NCBI GenBank assembly: GCA_037447605.1
Contig: CM074818.1
Span: forward strand, 1,180,339-1,244,338
Length of the DNA stretch: 64,000 bases
Direction: 5' to 3'
Source of the DNA: Zygnema circumcarinatum
Taxonomy: Eukaryota > Streptophyta > Zygnematophyceae > Zygnematales > Zygnemataceae
Positions 35,073-46,100 of the stretch are shown here, piece after piece. The notes under the pieces were generated by a model, which was given only the letters and a program-made list of their open reading frames with translations, had not been told where the DNA came from and did not search any database. The position numbers and the translations under genes are program-made. Position 1 is the first letter of the stretch. Each line of letters opens with the position of its first letter.

Positions 35073-35949
35073 AGGGAAATTACACTTAAGGGGAGTGTCA
35101 TATTCGAGGGCACTCGACCTTGCAACTTTGCAGCTGGGCTCTGTAGTTTCTTCCATTGGAGGTGGGGGGGAAGGGCACTGCTTCTATTATTCGTTTCTTC
35201 ATGGATCGCTGACAGCTCTCAAGCAGACATCTGGCTATTGAGAAATGGGTGAGATAGCCGTAGTCAAGCGCTGACGAGTCGACGCTTCCTTTGAGGCGGC
35301 ACATGGCAGGCAGACAGTCATGCGCCAAGATGGTGCCCGTGCGGTGCTGCCAATCGGAGGTTGCCTTGCATGCTGTACGGCGTGGAAAGATAGAAAGCTC
35401 TACTTCGCCGCAGGTTGGGTTTTCTATGCTCCTAGTAATTTATGTGGTTTACAGGAAGTCAGCATTTTGTTTTTTTTTAGTTTTTGCTGCACTTCCTACT
35501 CGAAACTTCGCGATACTCCACGCACACCCCTCAGTCTTTTGAAATCTACTCCCATAGTCTGTGCGTGCTACAGCACGGACGATGTCAAGAAACGAGGAAC
35601 CAAAAAGTGACTCGGAGGGCAGTGGCGATGGATGCTCTGGTGGACTTAATCTTTTGTTACCCTGAACCTTAACCTTTAACACTTGCAAAAACTCATCATT
35701 CTAAAACCCTGAAAAGATAAAATCGTAAAACCTTGACAACTCTGAAACCCCAACGTTTCAAAATCCTCACCGGTTCACAATCTAAACATTTGAGGTGTTC
35801 TACATATCTTCAACGATGTTAGAACAATAAAACATAAATAAATAAAAATCAATGCCAATAAGCAATAAACACAAATTTTGCAATTTTTTCTTCCATTTTC
35901 TCAAACCCAGCTACAATTGGCTTCACGGCAGTTTCTGCTACGACCGGAG

Positions 35950-36065
35950 TCTCTCTCTCGCCCTCTCACTCTACCTCTCTCTCTCTGTCTCTCTCTGTAT
36001 CTGTCTCTTCTCTGTCTGTCTGTCTCTCTGTCTGTCTCTGTCTCTGTCTCTGTCTCTTCTCTCGT

Positions 36066-36096
<31 letters not shown>

Positions 36097-36180
36097 GTGC
36101 CTCTGTCTCTGTCTCTGTCTCTGTCTCTGTCTCTATCTCTGTCTCTGTCTCTGTCTCCCTCTCACTCGCGCTCTCTCTCC
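35950..36180. repeat. CTGTCT/CTCT microsatellite
   Basis: About 230 bp of interspersed CT and CTGT units (TCTGTCTCTGTCTCTGTCTC). It opens Leu/Ser/Cys-rich frames on + and Glu/Thr/Arg-rich frames on -, none of which are genes. Confidence 0.9.
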
Positions 36181-36381
36181 GAACAAGGGGACACGGCGCG
36201 TTGCGCGCGCGGGAGGGAGGGACACCCTCCACGCCCTGACGCGGGCGGGCGGCTTGCCTGCTCGACTTGCCGGTGCAGTCCGTCACTATATGCACTTCAC
36301 TTCCTGCTTGTTTTGGTGCCGCGGTAGGCTGTTGGTGGCCGCGCGTGCCGGCGGCCTTCCCGCCCTCCCTCCCTTCGCGCG

Positions 36382-36602
36382 ATGTGATGTGGCGCACATC
36401 GATCGGCGATCTTCGTGGCTGCTTCGAGGGAGGGCTTGCGGCGTTGTTGAGCCGAGGCGCAGCTCTCCGCTCCAAGTTTTGTTCTTTTGCCCTTAGGTCC
36501 TCTGCGACCAGTTCGTTCCTCGTGGTTCCTTCCCCATGCTGATGTTGGCCATGTACATTTGATGGCATCACCGCCATCGTGAGATGAATGTCACATCCCA
36601 CC
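36382..36602 (+). mobile_element. Dispersed MITE-like repeat copy upstream of LRRC40
   Basis: The body GCTGCTTCGAGGGAGGGCTT, GTTGTTGAGCCGAGGCGCAG, CCTCTGCGACCAGTTCGTTC and GTACATTTGATGGCATCACC follows the 9186-9450 copy. It ends GTGAGATGAATGTCACATCC. The left side at 36382 has TGATGTGGCGCACATCG, a poor match to the inverted right end. Confidence 0.6.
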
Positions 36603-37101
36603 TTTAGTTTGTAGGTAGGAGTGTCACTTTTTGCGGCAAGTCCAGCTTAAAAAAACGATCCATTTTACCATTTGTCTTTCGCTCCGCTTGAAGCGCCCAT
36701 CTATAACCAATTTGCTTCAGTATACAGTTTTTTCAACATCCAAATCTCATATTCTCGTATGGAATTAGACTTTACTTTCATTATCAGTCTCCAGCTAGTA
36801 GTGCTTGTTGAAATTTAGACACATCCAATGCGAAACTAGATAGATAGTCGACAAGCTGTATTGTGTTGTTGTTGGGAAAAAGTAAGAAGTCCTCAACCAA
36901 TCGCTTTTTTCGAAATTTCTTTCATATCGCGTGGAATTTCTATGTGCTTTTTTTTTGAGAGTTGTGAGCTTTGACGAGCAAGAACAAGAAGTGAACCACA
37001 ACGAACAATCGATAAAGTCATCTCCTCGATAAAGGCATCCAGAGCTTTCGCCCGTGCTCTCGCATCCTCTCCCTCCCTCCTCCCCTCTCTCCCTCGCGGC
37101 C

Positions 37102-40100
37102 ATGGACCGCCTCTTGAGGGCCGCGCGGGCGTCGGGCTCTCTGGACCTCCGGGACAGAGGCTTGCAGTAAGCCGCCCCGCGCCTTCCCCGGTCGCGCCCT
37201 GCCTTCGTTGCCGCATACCTGCTGGCGGAGGCCAGAATGCGGGGCTGTCCTTTGCCCTCTGATTTGCTGTTTCTGGTTTTTGAACGTCCTCATGTGACTG
37301 AGCGGGATCTGCAGGGAGGTCCCGTCTCAAGTCTACGAACTCTTGGAAAAGATTGATGATAGCGAAAAGTGGTGGGAGGTGAGGCCGAAGCATATGATTC
37401 AAAGTCAAACTCGCAGGTTGCTATCACATTGCATGCAATTTGCTATGGCATCGTCAATGGTGACACCTGCGCCGTTCAACTGCCAGACGAGAGGTCTCTT
37501 CCTCTCATACGTATCTTGGGTTCTAGGTCCTTCGTCCCTTCCTGTTCAGTGGTTTGTTCCTTCAGCCAACTGATGTTTCCAATACAGCATCTCGGTGTTT
37601 AAGCAATGGTATGTCCAGTCATGTGCTGCCCATACATTCTGAAGTGATTATGCTTCCGAACACTGCGAACCTTAGAGGAGGGCAATCTACGTTTAAGCCT
37701 GTCATAACATTCTTCGTTGTCTGTCAATGGTTCATTCTTTTGGATGCACATTTGTAACTAATTGAGAAGGTTTACGACTCTAGCAAGCTGCAATGTTCTG
37801 AGCAGGTGACGGATCTCCAAAAGCTACAACTCGCCCACAACGGCATTCAAGAGATTTCAGAACATATAAGCAAACTTGCATCATTGACTCTTGTGGACAT
37901 CAGCCATAACCAGCTTACAACATGTCCGGATGCCTTCGGAACGTGAGTTATGATCGTATCCAATTTATTATGGAGATGGTGATCCAGCTTTCAATAGTGT
38001 ACAGGGGTAGATTATATTTACTTATAGTACATTTTTGGACGTTCTGAGGATGGCTGTGGTTGACTCCTGATGATTATCTTTATTTTGGCACAACAGATTA
38101 ATTAACCTAAAGATTTTGAGCCTTTCAAACAACCAGCTGACGGAGCTTCCAACTGAATTGGGTCAAGCAATTGCATTGGTCAGGTAAGCTCTTCTCCCCC
38201 ACTTAGTCACCACAGATGTGGGAAATTCTTCGTAAATACTTCTTCGTCATCCCCCCCGGATTCACGACAAAAGGAGGTTGTGACATTGTGAGGTTACCAG
38301 ATACAGATGGAAGCAGTGAAATATCGGTACATTTTATGGACTGAAATTAAGTGTTGACACGGTAACGTGTTGAGAGACTTTAACAGGTCAAACCATTGTC
38401 TGAGCAATTGGCAAACCATTGTTTAGCACTGGTTTGCTAGCCAATGGTTGCGAATATTCACTGGCAATGGCTGGCTAGATCTGGCATTCATTGATTTGAG
38501 CCATTGGCAAATCGTTGTAGACGAGTGAATCCAATGGTTTGAAGTATTGGCCATAATTGGCTAGGTCTTCAAACCAATGGTTGGTTGAGGCAACTATGGA
38601 AGCATGGAAAGCAATGATTGCTTGTGACCATTTCCACTGCCACCTCGTTGCCTTCTCGGTTCCCCTAGCTGGCTAGCTTCTATATCTTCTCTATAGTAGT
38701 AAGACAGTAACCTTGAAGCATTGCTCCTGGTCGATCATGGAGAACCAATCCTTGCAAGAACTAGTTAGTTCGGTTGTAAATGATTGAGGTTGACGGGGGA
38801 TAGGAGGCAGCTGCTATAGTGGTAGCTATCTGGTATGGAAGCAAGGCTGACTTGCTGAGCGGTTGTCAAACTAGGGGAAGGAAGATTATAGAGGATCCAC
38901 TTATGCATTATACTTGGCTGACACTAGCTGCTCTTGCATTACAAACAAGGGATCGAATTCCACGGGCTCGTATTGCCATGCCGAGTGATGAGGAAGAGAG
39001 GAGCACCTCCCGCCACACATTGTAGCGTGCTGGACAATACTTGTATTGTTTGGCCTCCGGACGTTCGTTGCCCGCTTGCATCAGTTGTGCACTCGCTCTT
39101 TCCACGACAGGGCGATGGATGGCAGAGGATGGGTTCCTGTTGCTTCTTTGCGGCATGGTCCGTACAGCAAGTGGAACTGTCATACAACGACAGCTAATGC
39201 CCCCCACGAGGGTCGGAGGAGGAGAGACTCAGACGACCTGCGTGGCCATGGCCTTGTTGTCGCCGAAGTCACTCTGTGGGCGGGTGAGGCGTGCCACAGA
39301 CGCTGATTAGAATCGCCGTTGTCATTCGATCGACCCAAGTCAAGAGCATGCATAAAACCTACGCATTCAAGCATCTTGTTGGAAGCCCCTCGAAGGTGCA
39401 TATATACTCCTCATGCTGTGGAGCCGAGAAGCTTCTATGACGTCGTACGGAAGCCGCCCTCTTCGGGGGCTTAAATATTATTATTATTGGTCGCCAAAGC
39501 AGCGGTGAGCGCGCCCCTTGTACGCGTAGTTTTCCGAATGCGCAACAAAGGCTTTTAGTACTGAGCAGGTTTGGGCAGCCCGGAGCCGCCTTGACGTAGT
39601 CGGCCAATACGCCACTCCTCGTATTGGCCGAAAGTTTCCGCTAGGCTGCTTGCTGTTGCTCGCACGAAGTGGATCTGATGCAACTTGATCGAAGATAGTG
39701 CTCTCCTTGTTTGACGCCTGAAGCAGCAGCCGGTTAGCACAGCCGGTTCCTTGCGTCGCATGACGAGGGTGGTACGGCGACCTAAGCCGTTGCAGGGCAC
39801 TGAACGTAGGAGAGAGTCCTAGCGGGCGGGCGTTGATCCTTGGCATTTGTGCGTTGTCAAAAGTGTGAATGCAACGGTTTCGAACAAGCAAGCAAACAAA
39901 CACCTTTCGCGCATAATACTTTTTTCTATACGTATTTTTCATCAAATTCCATGAAACCAGTATTTTTTTTGTATATTTCGTACATTTCGTTAGTTATTAT
40001 TTGTAGTCATTAGTCATCAGACTTCACATTCAAAAAGGCGTGGCAAGTTATCCCACGCGCTAACGTGTGAACGCGCATCCCGACTCTTTTGACGGCAGCG

Positions 40101-43100
40101 CCGGGGGGTCACTAAGTTTGTCTTGGTCAAGTTAGTCACATATTGTCAACCGCGGGAGTACAATGTTCAATCCCACTATACTCATGTTTTAGGCATTCCA
40201 TTTGTGCGTTTCATGCACATTGCGCTTCTATGGTTTCATCCATTGGCAGTGGTTGGCAATCATTGGCTAACCAGCATGGTTTGAACCATTCCAGAAGTCT
40301 TTGTAGTCCTCTTCAAATGGCGAGTAGTTCGTGACCTCGTGCAACTTGCCGGGAATATGAAGTACAGGTTCAATGTTCGTAGTGTTGGTAGGGCCCAAAG
40401 ATATGTTGTTATGGTCTGACCTCCTTGGCTATGGTTGCTTCCAGTTTGGGGATCAAACCGAGCATTTAGCCTTGTGGATGCTTTCCACGTTGATGTTTAA
40501 TTTTTAGGGTTCTTAGAGTTTTTGGTAATCCATAGTATTAGAAACTTTGACGTGCAAGTGGTCACTTGTTCCACTTACAATGCCCGTGACGGATACCGTC
40601 TACACAACTTATGGAACGGAACAACTAAAAAAAATATGAGCTTTTATGTTTGTGTTTTTTGACGTTATGATTCAATATCATGCTTGCACTGGTTTGCAAA
40701 AGGAAGTTAGGCTTAGACGTGATGCAGTTGAGATTCCCTGATATGCAGCATTCAGGAGAACTTAATAAAATTCTGTGCCTTTGTCATTGAAGTGAGAATA
40801 AACCAGGAGGAAACCTTAAAGCTGATCCCATTGCATTTCCGATGAGTTGTGAAGCCTCTCTCCATGTGGGAAGAGTGCCCAGTCGGCGTCTACCCACTCT
40901 GTGATTTACTGCATGTAGGGCGAAGGTGCTTGGAAACTTACACGATTGTTTCTGTAGACTTGTTGGCAGTACAAAGTGATATCGCGATGATTACGGAATC
41001 AGTGACTCGGCTGCATGGATTTTGTTTTACAAAACATTTTGTCTTCCTCATTCCTGCTCTCTGTGTTGAAAACTGACGGCACAAGTGATTGTCTTCTGAA
41101 CACTGACACGTGCCCTTAATGATTTAATGATCTTGTTTCATAGTTAGAGATACAACTAGGTGTGCACATGGAAGCAATATATGTCAGTGTTATTAATGGG
41201 CTTAATTTCAATTTCTTTGAGCTTTTAGAGCTCATTATTGATCACGCGAATGATGTCCGTTTGTAGTTGTTTAGTTTTACATCAAGGATGCCAGTTTGTA
41301 GCTCAACTCAAATTTGCACAGGTGCTTCATTGTGTTTTGGGTAGCCACCTTGTGTCATACAGAAACCATTTCTAACGACAGTGGACATTCTGAGTATTGG
41401 ATGCAGACTCGACATTTCGCACAACAAGCTCTCCAGACTCCCTGACTCACTTGGAGATTGCCGGAATCTCGTCGAGCTGAAGGTGTGCTCTCCCACCTCC
41501 TACGCTGCCCGATACCCAAAAGATTCGCAATGAATTGGCCCTCCCCGACATGCAACCCATCTCCACCAATTGCCATTGCAGGAAATATGTGGAGAATATG
41601 TGGCAATTGGTGGAGATGGGTTGCCTCTCTGTACGACTCAGTAATAATAGCTCGTGTTCAAAGTGCTGAGGGGATGCGATCCTTCACATGTTTCCTATCG
41701 TGTTTGGTGTGCCCGCAGGTCTGCTCGTGGCCACTGTCTTTGCATGATAGCTTTTGTCGGTCCTGTAATGGCCTCAGGCCATCGTGTGGCTGACAGGCAG
41801 AGCGCTTCTGACTGACTGACTGACTGGCCGGTTGGCTGACTGACTAACTAACTAACCGACCGACCGACCGGCCGACTGACCGACCGACTGACTGACTGAC
41901 TGACTGACTGACTGACTGACCGACTGACTGACTGACTGACTGAACTGAAGTTGCCCAGTTGTTATATATTGTTCCAGCTCGCTAGTTTCACTGCGCTCGT
42001 CGCTCGCTTCGCTCGCCAGCTAAAGCGGCTGCTGTTGTTTCGTTGATTTCTTGTAAAAAGCTTTCTATCATTTCGTGTGTTCTTCTTGACTGTCGCAGTG
42101 TGTGAGCGCGTGCAGGCGCAGAGCAACCGTCTAACGGCGATTCCCTTGTCCCTCTGCGCGTGCGCAAACCTCTCCCGTCTGCACGTGCAGGCAGGCCTCC
42201 GCCGACACGCCCTGCCCGCTGCACACGGGGCTGGCAAAGCTCTTTATCGGATCTATTGTCTCCAGTCTGCAGCATCCTGTCGCATTATTTTTGGAGAAAA
42301 TACGTGGGGCCTTCTTGCTTGCCTTCTGAAGAAACAGATTGACCGAAGATCGTTTGGTCTAGTTTCTCCTTTTGTAGCTTTTGCTCGTGTTACTTTTGCA
42401 TGTACTTTTAAAATTTCTCCATTGACTGGTAGCCATGGTGGTCTTAATTTCGCTGCATAGCATTGCAATGTCTTGCAACCTACATACCTTCAGAACTCTA
42501 AGCCCGACATTTGCCTGTACCTTTCCATACAGCCATAACCTTGAGGCTTACCCATTCCTCTCGTTCTTTTACTTTTCCTACAACTACATGACGCGCTCAT
42601 GGTAGTGGCACGTGCAGGATAATCAACTGACCACGTTTCCAGATGGATTTTTTGAATCTCTTTCCAGTCTTTCGGAGGTTCATGCAGGTGGGGCTTCTTG
42701 GATCTACTCTTCTTCCCCCATTCCTATAACAAACTTGTTGCTCCTTTGCAAGGATGAGCTGTTACGTCACCTTTGACTTGCTTGTTCTTTGAGAGAACAC
42801 TGGAATATCAATCTTCCGCTCCTATTTGTTTCTTGTGCAGGACAAAACAAATTGATTTCTCTGCCGGAAGGTGTGGGCAGTCTCACGCGACTGGTTAGGC
42901 TTGACCTCCACCAGAACAGTAAGCCTTCGCTGCTTATGGCTCCCTCCTCCCCTGCGAGAGTTGAAGCTTCATCGCCTCTTAAACCTCGCACTCTTAACTG
43001 CCATGTAACGCCCCTTCCGTGCTTCACAAGGACCCGCACGTGCGGGGCGCAGAGCTGGCGGTGGTGCCCCCAACGCTGGGCAGCTGCACAGCTCTCGCAG

Positions 43101-46100
43101 AGCTCTTTCTCGGGTCGGACTCTCGCCCTCATTGGAAGGGGCAGATGCCACCTCCCAATTCGGCATGCAGCTGTGCAGTTTGTTGCTTTTTGGCCTCTCG
43201 TTTGAGCATTTTTTGAAGCCAGTCTTTGAGAACTGATGCATGGCTTCATGTCTGGAGAGTGAGATTTGAGAATTTGTTGACCCCAGTCTTTGAGAACTGA
43301 TGCATGGGTTCATGTCTGGAGAGTGAGATTTGGCTAAGTCTCACACCAGCATGACGTTTTTACGACTGCATTTGTCAAACGGTCTGGTCTTTTTGCAAAG
43401 GGCCACGTGTTGCAATTGATGTACCATCGTGAAAGTCCAACTTGAAGAATTTTAGCCGTATTCAAATGATTTCGCTTGAAATGAATGGATTGAACAGAGC
43501 GAACCAATTGCGAACACTTCCCGATGAGATTGGAAGCTTGTCAAGTTTGGGGACCCTCACCTTAAACGACAATCAGGTATTTACGAAGCCACTTTCCGAG
43601 GCTTGTGTTTAACCGCTGCATTCATGGTCGACCCGGAAACAAGTCAGCTACTCACAGCAATCACAGAAAAAATGGCCTGTTCCAGTATTTCCCTTTTCTT
43701 TTTTGGGTTTTGGGTCGGGTCAATTTCCACCCAAAATCTTCGCTGTGCTATCTGCCTCATCCTTGCGATCATATTCAATATTAAAAAAAAAAACCCACCA
43801 TGCCTCTAAACTTCAGATACCAAGTGCCGCATTCTAGTTTGTTGGCAACAACCTTTTAGAAAGTTTGTGTCAGACTTCATCCTCCTCCTCCTCATGGGCG
43901 GGCGGCCGCAGCTGACCGCTGTTCCCGAGGGCATTTGTCGGCTAGCGCTGAACTCTCTTGACTTGAGTAACAACGACTTGGGGGCTCTCCCTGCGGAGCT
44001 CGGTAGGCCGCGGCCTCTGAGGGCTGCATGTGGACAAGGGGGGTGGTGAGAGAGAGAGGGAGAGAGGGGTGGTGGAGGGGGGGGAGGCAAGGGGGGACAA
44101 TGGGGGGGGGGGCAAACGGGGGGTAACGTGGGGTAAAAAGGAGGCAATGCGCGGGAAGGGGAGTGGGGAAACAGGGGGGCACGATGGGGGACAAAGGAAG
44201 CAAGGAAGGGGCAAACGGGGAGGGTGATGGGGGCAAAAGAGGATCCAAATTGTGGCGCAAGGGGTGGCAAGTTGGGGGAAAGTGGGGGACAGGAGGGGCC
44301 AAATGATCGCAACAGGGCAAAGGGAGGCAAGGGAGGAGCAAAGGGGGGAGTAAGGGACGGGCAAAGGGAAGAAGGGGGAGTGTAAGGAGGGGGGACAAGT
44401 GGGGGACGAGGGGGGGGAAGTGGGGGTGATGGCAAGGGAGGGGCAAAAGGGGAGCCAAAGGGTTGAAGGGGCGCAAGGGAGCCGCGGGGCCTGACGGCAG
44501 TCGGGGCCTAAAAGCCCTAAAAACCCTAAAACCCCTAAAAACCCTAAAAACTCTGCGCTGCAGGGCGGATGCTCGAGCTGCGCTGCCTCGCACTGGCCGG
44601 GAACCCTCTCAAATCCCTGCGGAGGTGGGCCTCCGCTTGCCGCCTTCGCAGAGGGACAGTTTTTCAATGTTGATGCTGTTCGACGAAACAGAGAAGAGAC
44701 ACACCCAAAGCTTGACACGGTGGGAGTAGGTGGGTTGGCTTTACAGCTTGCTAGTGAACGGTCCCACTCCCGCGCTCCTCGAATATCTCAGAACCCGCCT
44801 TCCTTCGCCTGATGGTGCGTCTCTTGCGCCATGTTCGATTATTGTCGCTCTCAAGGCATGGCGGTGCTGATTCACTCATAGGAAATTACGTCGTTGGGGT
44901 TCTGCTTTCAGCCGCAGAACCCCAACAAATGAGCACACGTGAATGATTTTTCTGGGCAGTATTCCACGCCCTTAGCTCTGGGAGGTCCATTGCCTTCTGG
45001 GGGAATTGCCTCTCCTGAATGATTGCATGCTTGCGATTTGTGCAAGTTATCTTATCTGAATCCGCTTCAGTGTCTGGATATGAATGCATTGTTCCATATG
45101 AGTTAGTCGACGGAGTAGCATGGATCGGAACTGGGGGCGGGTACAGAGGAGAGCGCAGTGGCAGCTTTTGGGCAGCAGCTGGTAGTGGAGTCGCGGCAGG
45201 CAGCAAGCAGCGGGGTGGGTGGGGTCCGCCGCTTTAACTTCACACATTGAGCCCTTTTGATATGGCACCCTGCATCTGCCGCGGTTGCAGTCAAGGGCTG
45301 CAGACCAGTTGCTGTTCTGCCCTTGTCCGACTTGCTTCAAAATCTTCACCTTTGGACGAGGGGCTTATGTGGCCTTAGCCCATAGTATTGGTGTGGTGGC
45401 AGCAGTAGGTGTGGAAGTTTTTTTTTCAGGGCAGGGGCAGTTAGGGCCTGAAACATTGGTTTTTATCTGTTGTAGAGACTGAGTTGCTCTCAGCCTCGCC
45501 CCTTGTTGTTGCTCTGAGTGTTTTTTTGGAGTTTTGTGCAGAAATTGATGCTGAGTGGTAAACAACTGAATGAAGTCCCAGCAACCGTTTGGGAAACACT
45601 TGGCATTTCCTCCCTTGACCTCTCCAACAATCGCATTTCCTGCCTCCCGCAGCAGATGTCGGCCTGCTCTTCTTTGCAGGCACGCACTCGCCGTTGCCGT
45701 TTCCATGACTTGCGCGGGAATCGCTCTTCTTTGGCCTTTCTTTCTTGATGTGGAAGCTCGGGCTAATGCCTGTCTGTGAAGGTCGCTCGTTCTTCATTTT
45801 GATGTCGACAGAATCTAGAGCTGGCGAAAAATCAGATTCAGGATTGGCCGACGGAGGTTTTGGGAGCTCTCTCATGTTTGCGCCGTCTCAGCCTTTCGCG
45901 CAATCCTCTGAGACCGGTGAGCCTCTGGCGATGGCAGGAGAGGATCGTCCTCTCAGCGGTGTAAGAGAAGTGTATGAGAAGTCAGCTACTGTCTGTATGG
46001 CTACGTCGAGTGGCTCACGGACCTGAAAGTATAAACCTCTCCAGGGAAAGCAGTGTGTTGTCTAGATTGAAGTCGATAGTTCAGGCGGATTCCACACATT

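Larger units (their letters stand above)
35073..37101. other. Intergenic stretch VMS1 to LRRC40
   Basis: It contains the VMS1 3' flank. A degenerate AACCCTGAA/AAACCCT-rich phrase lies at 35650-35760. A CTGTCT microsatellite and a CpG-rich block (36180-36400) follow, then a dispersed-repeat copy at 36382-36602. 36603-37060 is AT-rich sequence with nothing recognised, before the LRRC40 CpG-rich start. Confidence 0.6.

Noticed and set aside
35966-36601. 211-codon minus-strand frame with HGQHQHGEG
   Set aside because: It joins a dispersed repeat to a microsatellite. The same peptide recurs at other copies of the repeat.
38939-39310. Clustered short frames in LRRC40 intron 4 on both strands
   Set aside because: Mutually overlapping and without domains. 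No transposase signature was seen.
43806-44718. Pro-rich minus-strand frames of 209-258 codons
   Set aside because: They lie antisense to LRRC40 exons 11-12 and the G-run intron; composition artefact.
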